Source: Solimonas_A sp035476855
GTDB taxonomy: Bacteria; Pseudomonadota; Gammaproteobacteria; Nevskiales; Nevskiaceae
Length of the DNA: 9,482 nt
Assembly: GCA_035476855.1 (NCBI GenBank)
Contig: DATILC010000215.1
Location: forward strand, 1-9,482
Direction of reading: 5' to 3'
In this document: positions 1-5,213 of the stretch, one piece after another
Layout of the letters: each line of letters opens with the position of its first letter
Position numbering within the stretch: position 1 is the first letter of the stretch
The notes under the pieces: model-generated
Databases searched by the model: none
Seen by the model: the letters and a program-made list of their open reading frames with translations, nothing else
What the model was told of the DNA's origin: nothing
Translations under genes and position numbers: made by a program

Positions 1-69
1 CCAACGCCCAGGTTAAGGGCGCGGCTCCGCCGAAGGCGGAGACGTCGGCCCTTGAACCTGTTGTTGGGC
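1..69 (-). repeat. attC site of cassette A (R' cut by window edge)
   Basis: R'' is GCCCAAC on the minus strand (63-69). The R' core is incomplete because the window starts inside it (CCAAC at 1-5). Between them are L''-like GGTTCAAGG, a CCGCCTTCGGCGG hairpin tip and L'-like CCTTAACC. The site is almost identical to the one at 1171-1241. It encodes the last 18 residues and the stop codon of the cassette A frame. Confidence 0.9.
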
Positions 70-447
70 GTCACTCTTCCGCTGTTTCTGTGCCGCCGCA
101 AGGATTTTGTACACGGGGTAAGCCGGAATCATGAGAAGCGCAGCTGCCCAGTGCTTCGATGCAGAGTTTGCGAACCGCTCGATCGTACGCCTCGGGCCAC
201 GGATGCCGAACCAAACAAGCGCGATCCCACCGCCTGCAAATACGAGCAGCAGCACCAATGGACCAAGCGCAAACAGCTCACCGCGAGCGTTAGTCACAAC
301 CCCAAACCAAATATCGAATAAGACGAACACAAGTCCAAGAGTGATTAGGTAACTGCGACAGAACAGCGTCCAATCCATCTTGATCCTTACTCCAGCCTTT
401 TCCATCTTGTGACGCTTGGCGCGTCGCCGTTGATGTGAACTGGTCAT
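13..447 (-). CDS. Cassette A: small multi-pass membrane protein, function unknown
   Basis: I do not recognise the family. The 144-residue frame has a strongly basic N-terminus (residues 5-23), then hydrophobic segments at about 33-52 and 59-81, and a weaker one at about 99-118. This suggests an inner-membrane protein with two or three spans. Residues 127-144 are encoded by the attC, and the stop is the TAA of the L' box, so the tail (QQQVQGPTSPPSAEPRP) is a cassette-end extension rather than a family trait. The same tail occurs in cassette C. The start is uncertain. ATG 447 lacks a clear ribosome site. An internal ATG at 378 (residue 24, just before the first span) has AAGGA at 384-388 with a 5-nt gap and may be the true start. 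The leader from the recombination point to ATG 447 is 131 nt, much longer than in cassettes B-E. Confidence 0.7.
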   Translation of the reverse strand: MTSSHQRRRAKRHKMEKAGVRIKMDWTLFCRSYLITLGLVFVLFDIWFGVVTNARGELFALGPLVLLLVFAGGGIALVWFGIRGPRRTIERFANSASKHWAAALLMIPAYPVYKILAAAQKQRKSDAQQQVQGPTSPPSAEPRP

Positions 448-572
448 GGGCCGGTCCGCGCCGCCAGGACGCCAGTGCTATTGATTGGATGTGGTTCGGT
501 CACGAGCCAGACCCTACCACCAGGGCGCTTGCGCTGTGAATGGCCCGACCGAAACAGACTCTTCACGGTGAC

Positions 573-643
573 GCCCAACGCCTAGGTTAAGGCCGCGTTC
601 CCGCCGAAGGCGGGAACGTCGGGCCTTGAACCTGTTGTTAGCG
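573..643 (-). repeat. attC site of cassette B
   Basis: On the minus strand it runs from R'' CGCTAAC (637-643) through AACAGGTTCAAGG and a hairpin tipped CGCCTTCGGCGG to CCTTAACCTAGGC and R' GTTGGGC (573-579). The two genomic cores do not pair with each other, because the R' bases after G belong to cassette A. The TAA inside R'' is the stop codon of the cassette B gene. Confidence 0.92.
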
Positions 644-1168
644 CCAGAACTTCCACCACGGTTTCTCCGGTGAAGTCTTGCCATGCGCTGACGCCCAATA
701 CTCTGTGATCGTCTTGTAGTGTTCGAGGCCTGTTCCGTCATCTCGCTCGATTACCTCATGCCCCAGTGCCTCAGCTATTGCGACGAGACATCCAGTGCCG
801 CCGAATGGATACGCATGCGACACAAAACTGATGATCGCTGTTCCGTCGTCAGAACGCGACACGCCCAGCAACTCCCACTCGTTGTTTTTCACCGTTTCGA
901 TGAGTGAACCAAAGTCCCATCTGGTTGGCAGCAACAGGTGTCTTTGCTGATATGGGGTTCCAAACCACGTTGCCTTCCATTCGTCCTCCTCTTGCGGCGT
1001 GGGCCACCAAAAGTAAGCTTTTGATTCGTCTCCGAACAAAGCCAACCAATCCTCGTCTGAGCGCTGAGGAGCACCTTGCGCTTCAGCTATGAAGGCTTGA
1101 ATGATGTGCTCAACCGCCTCGAAGTTCTGTTCACCTGCGATACGGAACTTTACGTATTGGCCGCTCAT
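638..1168 (-). CDS. Cassette B: hypothetical protein, 176 aa
   Basis: I do not recognise the family. The product looks soluble and acidic, with no signal peptide or membrane span. It is aromatic-rich (FWWP near residue 53; HAYPFGGTGC around residue 120) and ends PWWKFWR, a Trp-rich basic tail seen in many small bacterial proteins. An in-frame extension upstream to 1252 was rejected because it would be translated attC. ATG 1168 begins only 8 nt after the recombination point, so the cassette has no room for its own ribosome-binding site; initiation would depend on sequence from the neighbouring attC or on coupling. The stop TAA lies in R'' of its own attC, so there is no attC-encoded tail. A CDS is well supported by its fit between the two attC sites; the function is unknown. 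Confidence 0.75.
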   Translation of the reverse strand: MSGQYVKFRIAGEQNFEAVEHIIQAFIAEAQGAPQRSDEDWLALFGDESKAYFWWPTPQEEDEWKATWFGTPYQQRHLLLPTRWDFGSLIETVKNNEWELLGVSRSDDGTAIISFVSHAYPFGGTGCLVAIAEALGHEVIERDDGTGLEHYKTITEYWASAHGKTSPEKPWWKFWR

Positions 1169-1170
1169 AG

Positions 1171-1241
1171 CGCTAACGCCCGGGTTAAGGGCGCGGCTCC
1201 GCCGAAGGCGGAGACGTCGGCCCTTCAACCCCTTGTTGGGC
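1171..1241 (-). repeat. attC site of cassette C
   Basis: On the minus strand R'' is GCCCAAC (1235-1241), followed by AAGGGGTTGAAGG, the CCGCCTTCGGCGG tip, CCTTAACCCGGGC and R' GTTAGCG (1171-1177). The genomic R'' and R' are not complementary; R' pairs instead with the R'' of cassette B's attC. The site encodes the last 18 residues and the stop of the cassette C frame. Confidence 0.92.
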
Positions 1242-1721
1242 CAACTCCTCAACGAGTAGACGTACCCGCTCCAGATTTATCCCAACAGCACTTGCAGCGG
1301 TAAAGCAGAGCAGCGCTATCGCCCACAACGGCATCTTTACGTACGACGCGAGTAGCCCCACGCATGCGCCCGCGAAAAGGCTCAACAGAAAACGGTCCGG
1401 AGTAGGTTGGCTGGATTCGCCGAACTTAGTGGTGTAGGCCTTTATGGTCTTACCATCCTGGGTCAGTCTGCAATCAAGCCTCCCCTGCAAGAGGCTGATC
1501 ATTTGGAAGGTAACCGCATATTCTTCGCCGTCCACCATGAACTTGTGTGTGCTGACTCTGCCGACGTTTCTTTGCTCCGATACAAGTACCTCACCAACGT
1601 AGATCCTCTCCAGGCCTGTAATCGCAGAACCCCATGCTCTAACGGCATTTCGGTCCAGCGGGAACACAAACCACAATCCCTTCGTGATGCTCGCTTTTGA
1701 CTCGGTTGGAAAGGCTTTCAT
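1185..1721 (-). CDS. Cassette C: membrane-anchored hypothetical protein, 178 aa
   Basis: I do not recognise the family. Residues 1-105 look like a beta-rich soluble domain (strand-like runs near 39-47, 67-78 and 91-99). Two hydrophobic segments follow at about 111-127 and 131-149, a C-terminal hairpin anchor. Residues 161-178 are encoded by the attC and end GPTSPPSAEPRP, as in cassette A; the stop is the TAA in the L' box. I chose ATG 1721, 18 nt after the recombination point. An upstream in-frame TTG at 1739 lies within the R' core and is less likely. No clear Shine-Dalgarno precedes either start. With the soluble domain first and a hairpin anchor after it, the N-terminal domain and tail would face the same side, probably the cytoplasm because there is no signal peptide. 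Confidence 0.72.
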   Translation of the reverse strand: MKAFPTESKASITKGLWFVFPLDRNAVRAWGSAITGLERIYVGEVLVSEQRNVGRVSTHKFMVDGEEYAVTFQMISLLQGRLDCRLTQDGKTIKAYTTKFGESSQPTPDRFLLSLFAGACVGLLASYVKMPLWAIALLCFTAASAVGINLERVRLLVEELAQQGVEGPTSPPSAEPRP

Positions 1722-1733
1722 GGCTTTTTTTAG

Positions 1734-1793
1734 GCCCAACGCCTAGCTTAAGCCGCGCTGCGCAGCAGCGTCGGCTTGAAGCAGTTGTTGGAC
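1734..1793 (-). repeat. attC site of cassette D (short variant)
   Basis: This is the shortest site in the array at 60 bp. On the minus strand it runs R'' GTCCAAC (1787-1793), AACTGCTTCAAGCCGAC, a CTGCTGCGCAGC-like tip, GCGGCTTAAGCTAGGC, then R' GTTGGGC (1734-1740). It lacks the CGCCTTCGGCGG tip found in the other five sites, so this cassette may come from a different attC lineage. It encodes the last 16 residues and the TAG stop of the cassette D frame. Confidence 0.9.
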
Positions 1794-2285
1794 ATGCGTG
1801 CCCCTCATTGCGAAAAGGCCAGGAAGTTCTTGCTTAACTCGCTCTCGAAAATCTCTATTCAAGTCACGCATCCATCTGAACTTCTCGAGATACTCATCGG
1901 CGGTTTGAATTTCGTCAAACCAGGGAAATGCATGCTGCTTTATGGCAGCCCACAAAGCTTCCAGAACCAGACGCTCCGCATCAGGCGATCCGATCTCCCA
2001 TACGCCACGGTCGAAGCCGTCGGCGGATATCTCACTTCCGAGAACGTTACCGATGCACCGCGGATAGTCGTTTAAAGCCTCAGGGGTGTATCCCGCCGGA
2101 GTCCAACATGTGGCATACACCCTGAGACTTTCACCGCTGCGCAAGGTGTACCACCAGACAACGTCATGTAGCGGCCAACGGTTCCGGACGTAGTAGCCCA
2201 GCGCGATTTTCGTAAAGCCATGCCCTGACATTCTGCTTGTGAAGGTTTCGTCGGCAATCTTCTGAAAGGCTCGAAGAGTTGTCAT
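1743..2285 (-). CDS. Cassette D: hypothetical protein, 180 aa
   Basis: This is a soluble protein without signal peptide or membrane span. The N-terminal layout (helix, then HGFTK..LGYYVRNR, then a WWYTLRSG strand) resembles small DUF4304-like proteins in which a helix and a GF-K motif precede a beta-sheet. That is only an impression and I would not name the family. The C-terminal half (about 105-163) is helical and charged. Residues 165-180 are encoded by the attC, and the stop TAG lies just past its L' region. ATG 2285 sits 18 nt after the recombination point. The leader contains a minimal ATG-TGA start-stop at 2292-2297, upstream of the real start. No strong Shine-Dalgarno is visible. Confidence 0.72.
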   Translation of the reverse strand: MTTLRAFQKIADETFTSRMSGHGFTKIALGYYVRNRWPLHDVVWWYTLRSGESLRVYATCWTPAGYTPEALNDYPRCIGNVLGSEISADGFDRGVWEIGSPDAERLVLEALWAAIKQHAFPWFDEIQTADEYLEKFRWMRDLNRDFRERVKQELPGLFAMRGTHVQQLLQADAAAQRGLS

Positions 2286-2297
2286 GGCTTTTCACAT

Positions 2298-2368
2298 GTC
2301 CAACGCCTAGGTTAAGGCCGCGTCCCCGCCGAAGGCGGGGACGTCGTGCCTTGAACCGCTTGTTAGCT
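2298..2368 (-). repeat. attC site of cassette E
   Basis: On the minus strand it runs R'' AGCTAAC (2362-2368), AAGCGGTTCAAGG, a stem tipped CGCCTTCGGCGG, CCTTAACCTAGGC, then R' GTTGGAC (2298-2304). The TAA inside R'' is the stop codon of the EVE-HNH gene. R' pairs with the R'' of cassette D's attC and not with its own R''. Confidence 0.92.
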
Positions 2369-3169
2369 CCGCTGTGAGAAGTGATCCACTAGGCATCTGT
2401 AGTTCTCGTCGACGGCCTTCGTTGCGTGTACAGACCGATGGCAATTGGCACATAGAACCGCAAGGTCTGCCAAGGTGGTTCGGACCGGGGTGGTGGTGTA
2501 TGCCAACGGCGCTCGATGATGCACCTCGAACATCTTGTCGCCGTAACTCGCTGGATAAACCCCAATCTCACTGTGCCCACATATTTCGCAGCGGAGTTGT
2601 CCGTGCTCGGCGCGGAAGGCAACTACCTTGTCTGCACGAAGTCTAGGGGAGCGCTCGCGGACGAAATGCGACCGTAGCCTACGCTCACCCTCGGTACTTG
2701 ATGCGGCTTCGGCTTGGGAAGCTGAATAGCCCCAAAGCCTCTCCAGCGCCTGCGTCTCCTCCACCGACAACTTGAAAACGGTACCGTTTGGCATTCTTAT
2801 GAGGGTGGTTGCTGCTAGCAGCGACTCCGCCTTAACGATGGATCGAGGCACCATTTCCGCTGGTGAAATCCGAAGCTCTTCAATACGAATGCCGGTCTTG
2901 CGCTCAGCGGGATCTGGCTTGTCAGCAAGCCACAGATCGTCTCCCAACGCTTCAGGGTGTTTCACTTCATTGGCTGGGGTAGGAAGCTCTACGACGGAAC
3001 CAATTGCCACAGCGCCTGATTCATCCCCGGCGCGCCAGATAAATGCGCGATCGCCCAGAGCTATATCAGCAGCATAGCGAGGCGTCCTCCAGTAAATAAG
3101 CTCTGGGTATCGAGACAAATAGTCGTCTAGATCGAATTTGCTCGGACTTCCCTGAAAGACCCACCCCAT
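2363..3169 (-). CDS. Cassette E: EVE-HNH endonuclease, probable modification-dependent restriction enzyme
   Basis: The protein has 268 residues and two parts. Residues 1-130 look like an EVE/PUA-superfamily domain: WVFQG at 3-7, LIYWRTPRY at 24-32, then GDRAFIWRAG and GAVAIGSVVE. EVE domains bind DNA carrying modified bases. Residues 185-255 form an HNH nuclease with a zinc knuckle: C194-x2-C197, the EVHH core at 215-218, L239-C240-x2-C243-H244 and H248. In this family the conserved His/Asn/His residues form the metal-dependent nicking site; all appear intact. Characterised EVE-HNH enzymes such as VcaM4I cleave DNA with modified cytosines, so a role against phages with modified DNA is likely; the base specificity cannot be read here. 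ATG 3169 has a strong GGAGGA site, so this cassette carries its own translation start. The stop lies in R''. The family call is firm; the defence role is inferred. Confidence 0.88.
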   Translation of the reverse strand: MGWVFQGSPSKFDLDDYLSRYPELIYWRTPRYAADIALGDRAFIWRAGDESGAVAIGSVVELPTPANEVKHPEALGDDLWLADKPDPAERKTGIRIEELRISPAEMVPRSIVKAESLLAATTLIRMPNGTVFKLSVEETQALERLWGYSASQAEAASSTEGERRLRSHFVRERSPRLRADKVVAFRAEHGQLRCEICGHSEIGVYPASYGDKMFEVHHRAPLAYTTTPVRTTLADLAVLCANCHRSVHATKAVDENYRCLVDHFSQRS

Positions 3170-3174
3170 GCTTC

Positions 3175-3180
3175 TCCTCC
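3175..3180 (-). promoter_or_regulatory. Strong Shine-Dalgarno of the EVE-HNH cassette gene
   Basis: The minus strand reads GGAGGA, then a 5-nt gap GAAGC, then ATG at 3169. It lies inside cassette E, within 21 nt of the recombination point, and is the only canonical ribosome site directly next to a cassette start in this array. It fixes the start codon of the nuclease. Confidence 0.85.
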
Positions 3181-3184
3181 AAGG

Positions 3185-3252
3185 AGCTAACGCCCAGGTT
3201 CAGCCGCGTGACCGCCGAAGGCGGGCACGTCGGCTGGAACCACTAGTTGGAC
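3185..3252 (-). repeat. attC site of cassette F
   Basis: On the minus strand it runs R'' GTCCAAC (3246-3252), TAGTGGTTCCAGCCGAC, a stem tipped CGCCTTCGGCGG, CGCGGCTGAACCTGGGC, then R' GTTAGCT (3185-3191). It diverges more than the others: TTCCAG replaces TTCAAG, CTGAAC replaces CTTAAC, and there is a mismatch in the stem. Confidence 0.88.
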
Positions 3253-3515
3253 CTGCGGCTCGATTGATACTTGAAACCCAACTGTCGGTTGAACCCGCAC
3301 CGCAGCCTCCTTGATCTTGTTCTGCTACGGAGCCTTCAAACTCCGCCGCCCCAACGTCTTTTGCTTCTACTGCTTCTGATGCTTCATCTGCTTGGCGGCT
3401 GTGCCGCCTCGCTGTAGCCGCTTCTCTGTCTTTGAAGCATGCTGACGATACTGCTGCTTGCTGATCTCAGCCGGGCGTGACCGCGCCAACCCGTACTGCT
3501 GTTCCGAAGGTCCAA
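3187..3515 (-). pseudogene. Cassette F: decayed reading frame with two in-frame amber codons
   Basis: Cassette F (325 bp) holds no complete gene. One minus-strand frame continues from the recombination point through ISKQQYRQHASKTEKRL and KQMKHQKQ to a TAG at 3367-3369, then QKTLGRRSLKAP and a second TAG at 3325-3327. It goes on through KIKEAAVRVQPTVGFQVSIE into the attC, in the same phase that the other five cassettes use, ending at a TAG at 3187-3189. Either TAG could come from CAG by a single C-to-T change. No ATG opens the frame; a TTG just inside the cassette is the only candidate. A second frame (DEASEAVEAKDVGAAEF...) is also open across 3250-3430 but has no start. I recognise no family. 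It could equally be a non-coding cassette. Confidence 0.35.
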
Positions 3516-3580
3516 CGCCAATTAGACGTCCCCATATAGCATCTACCCCTGCCGGCAACTAAGTGCGGGTAGATGCTTAG
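3510..3580 (-). other. Array boundary: cassette F junction (possible attI side) with an 11-bp inverted repeat
   Basis: The minus strand reads GGC then GTTGGAC (3516-3510), the recombined R' core that opens cassette F. It is complementary to cassette F's own R'' GTCCAAC, so the junction is genuine. Upstream there is no matching R''/L'' partner, so this is not an attC. It is either an attI remnant or a secondary insertion site. An exact 11-bp inverted repeat, AGCATCTACCC at 3538-3548 and GGGTAGATGCT at 3567-3577, lies beside it. Its 18-nt loop contains the palindrome TGCCGGCA. No run of T follows on either strand, so it does not look like a terminator. Between 3253 and 3619 no intact gene is seen. 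Confidence 0.55.
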
Positions 3581-3619
3581 GGCGCCAAGTATCTGAATGT
3601 AGATATGCATCGCTAGATA

Positions 3620-3991
3620 TTACGGCACGATCCGGGATTCGAGGTGCAGCAGTTGCACCACGAGATAGGGCAGGCGCCACAGTTTGAGACTGGAGTCCCA
3701 GATTCCGCCGGCGGATCTGACGGTGCGGCGAAGCGTGCCTTCGTCATAGTCCACGCGAATCAGGACCGGGGTGTCAGGCGGGATGCCTTTCCGGCGGGGT
3801 TGCTCCCACGGCATTTCCTCTTCTATGAGCTCGACGGTCTTCAGCCGCATGCCGCGCTCGGCGTCGTAGCGGTAGCGCACGGCGAGCAGGCGGGCGCCGT
3901 ACTTGCCCAGCAGTTTCTTGGTGCCGTTCTGGCCGGGGCGGAGGATGAGCCTGGTTTTCACGGGGGACGCCTGAGTGGACGCGCTTGCCAC
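3620..3991 (-). CDS. Conserved small protein of unknown function, 123 aa
   Basis: The protein is soluble and basic at its N-terminus. It carries KTRLILRPGQNGTKKLL (12-28), YGARLLAVRYRYD (31-43) and KTVELIEEE (51-59), and in its second half RVDYDEGTLRRTVRSAGG and WDSSLKLWRLPY. I recognise this pattern as a small protein found in many bacteria, often near mobile elements, but I know of no assigned function. The start may be GTG 3991 or, more like its relatives as I recall them, GTG 3961 (Val11). Neither has a clear ribosome site. It lies 71 bp downstream of the peroxidase gene on the same strand and about 100 bp from the end of the integron array, so it could be the last gene of that operon or part of the array's flanking region. 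Its codon use resembles the chromosomal side more than the cassettes. Confidence 0.7.
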   Translation of the reverse strand: MASASTQASPVKTRLILRPGQNGTKKLLGKYGARLLAVRYRYDAERGMRLKTVELIEEEMPWEQPRRKGIPPDTPVLIRVDYDEGTLRRTVRSAGGIWDSSLKLWRLPYLVVQLLHLESRIVP

Positions 3992-4062
3992 TCATTTAGC
4001 GGCGCACCGATACCGCCGTCAAAGTGATCCGGACGTCAGGTCAGGTGTTGCCGCTGACTGCG

Positions 4063-5211
4063 CTAGAGGCTCTTCAGGAATGCCACGAGTGACTGCCGCT
4101 CGGCCGGGCTCAGTGGCAGGGGCAGCAACTCGGTATGCCCGTAGTCGCCGTCGGGATTGGCCGCGCGGACATAGTGGTCGATCACTTGCTCCAGCGTGTC
4201 GAAGCGCCCGTCGTGCATGTAGGGCGCGGTCTGGCTGACGCCGCGCAGGCTCGGCACCTTGAACGCGGCGAGCAGTTCGGGGGCATCGGGGCGCGCATAG
4301 CTCAGGTGCGGGCAGGCATCTGGCGCGGCGTCGCTGTAGGGGCCGGCGCAGTTGTAGGGATCGGCGAGCGCGCGGCGGATGCCGTCGGCGCGGCCGCGAT
4401 CGGGTTGGCCGTCGATCTGGCTGGGCAGGCCGGTGTTGTGGAAGCCGTGACTGGTGAGCAGCGGGCCGAGATGGCAGCGCAGGCAACTGGCTTTGCCGAT
4501 GAACAGGCGCAGACCGGCGCGCTCTTCGGCAGTGAGCGTCGGCGCGGAGCTGCCGGCTTGTCCGAGCTGCCTTGCATAGTCGTCGAACCGCGTGCGCGGC
4601 GGCCGCTGCTGCCGCAGGAAGGCTTCGAATGCCTTGCCGGTGTTGGCACTGGCACGCGCAGCGCCGCTGGCGTCGGCGACGGCGGGCAGGGGGCCGAACA
4701 GGGTTTCGTAGTCGTCGCGGTAGTAGCGGCGCAGCGCCCCGACCAGTTGCCCGCGATCGAGTCCGTGCTCGCGCGCATCCTGCAGCGGCTGCAGGGCCTG
4801 CGCCCACAGGCTGTCGGCGCGGCCGTCCCAGAAGTACCACTGGCCCCAGGCGGTTCCTGCCAGGCCCGGCGTGTGGCGTGCGACCTCGGCGATGCCACGG
4901 CCGCGGCGCCGGCCGTCGGTGAAGTGCTGCTGCGGCTGGTGGCAACTGGCGCAGGCGACCTGGCCGTTGGCGCTGAGGCGCGTGTCGGAGAACAGCTTCG
5001 CGCCGAGTTGCTGCGCGCGTGGGTCATCGGCATGGCGGTTGCCGGGGCTGGGTGGGGGCGGCGGCAGTGCGTCCAGCGACAGCGAGCGGATCAGCCGCTG
5101 CTGTGCTTCGCTCCACTCGGCCGGCGCCGGCTGCGTGTCGGCTGCCGGCTTGCAGGCAGCGAGGCCGCCCAGCAGGCCGAGCAGGGCGGCTCGCAGCAGG
5201 GCCGCGCGCAT
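4063..5211 (-). CDS. Di-heme cytochrome c peroxidase / MauG-family lipoprotein
   Basis: The protein has 382 residues. Residues 1-20 are a lipoprotein signal peptide ending LAAC (Cys20). The first c-type heme site is C87-A-S-C-H91, followed by HFTDGR; the second is C243-L-R-C-H247. FWDGR at 127-131 gives Trp128, with Gln138 and Glu148 at the same spacing as Trp93/Gln103/Glu113 of MauG; these pocket residues are shared with bacterial CcpA peroxidases. The following Met of those families is His149 here. The late motif FKVPSLRGVSQTAPYMHDGRF (317-337, given as a landmark) may supply a distal heme ligand (Met332 or a nearby residue). Family members reduce peroxide or use it to oxidise a partner protein in the periplasm. 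The ATG lies 2 nt past the stop of the upstream lipoprotein gene, so the two are coupled. Whether it detoxifies peroxide or modifies a protein cannot be decided here. Confidence 0.93.
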   Translation of the reverse strand: MRAALLRAALLGLLGGLAACKPAADTQPAPAEWSEAQQRLIRSLSLDALPPPPPSPGNRHADDPRAQQLGAKLFSDTRLSANGQVACASCHQPQQHFTDGRRRGRGIAEVARHTPGLAGTAWGQWYFWDGRADSLWAQALQPLQDAREHGLDRGQLVGALRRYYRDDYETLFGPLPAVADASGAARASANTGKAFEAFLRQQRPPRTRFDDYARQLGQAGSSAPTLTAEERAGLRLFIGKASCLRCHLGPLLTSHGFHNTGLPSQIDGQPDRGRADGIRRALADPYNCAGPYSDAAPDACPHLSYARPDAPELLAAFKVPSLRGVSQTAPYMHDGRFDTLEQVIDHYVRAANPDGDYGHTELLPLPLSPAERQSLVAFLKSL

Positions 5212-5213
5212 CG

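Larger units (their letters stand above)
1..3516 (-). mobile_element. Integron cassette array without an integrase in view
   Basis: Six attC sites separate cassettes A (5-578), B (579-1176), C (1177-1739), D (1740-2303), E (2304-3190) and F (3191-3515). Cassette ends were placed at the G|TT point of each R' core on the minus strand. As a check, each cassette's first seven bases are the exact reverse complement of its own R'' core: GTTGGGC/GCCCAAC for A and C, GTTAGCG/CGCTAAC for B, GTTGGAC/GTCCAAC for D and F, GTTAGCT/AGCTAAC for E. The minus strand shows the classical attC order (AAC, TTCAAG, loop, CTTAAC, GGCGTT), so F is the attI-proximal cassette. The array runs off the left edge. No tyrosine recombinase is encoded between 3516 and 9482. 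The DNA is visibly less GC-rich than the genes to its right, as is usual for cassettes. Confidence 0.9.

Noticed and set aside
589..632. GC-rich hairpins in attC sites as Rho-independent terminators
   Set aside because: No run of T follows them on the minus strand, and the flanking cores fully explain them as recombination sites.
514..741. 75-codon minus-strand frame crossing the cassette A/B junction
   Set aside because: It lies across an attC and inside the cassette B gene in another frame; the translation is Arg-rich with no family pattern.
1..3252. Regularly placed similar repeats as a CRISPR array
   Set aside because: Spacing is about 560-890 bp, the repeats are 60-71 bp imperfect palindromes, and genes lie between them. 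They are attC sites.
3253..3500. Cys/Phe-rich plus-strand frame in cassette F
   Set aside because: It contains stops, has no clear start and runs against the direction of all the other cassette genes; it is the complement of Lys/Gln/Glu-rich codons.
3538..3577. 11-bp inverted repeat as a terminator for the 123-aa gene
   Set aside because: The loop is 18 nt and no T-run follows on either strand.
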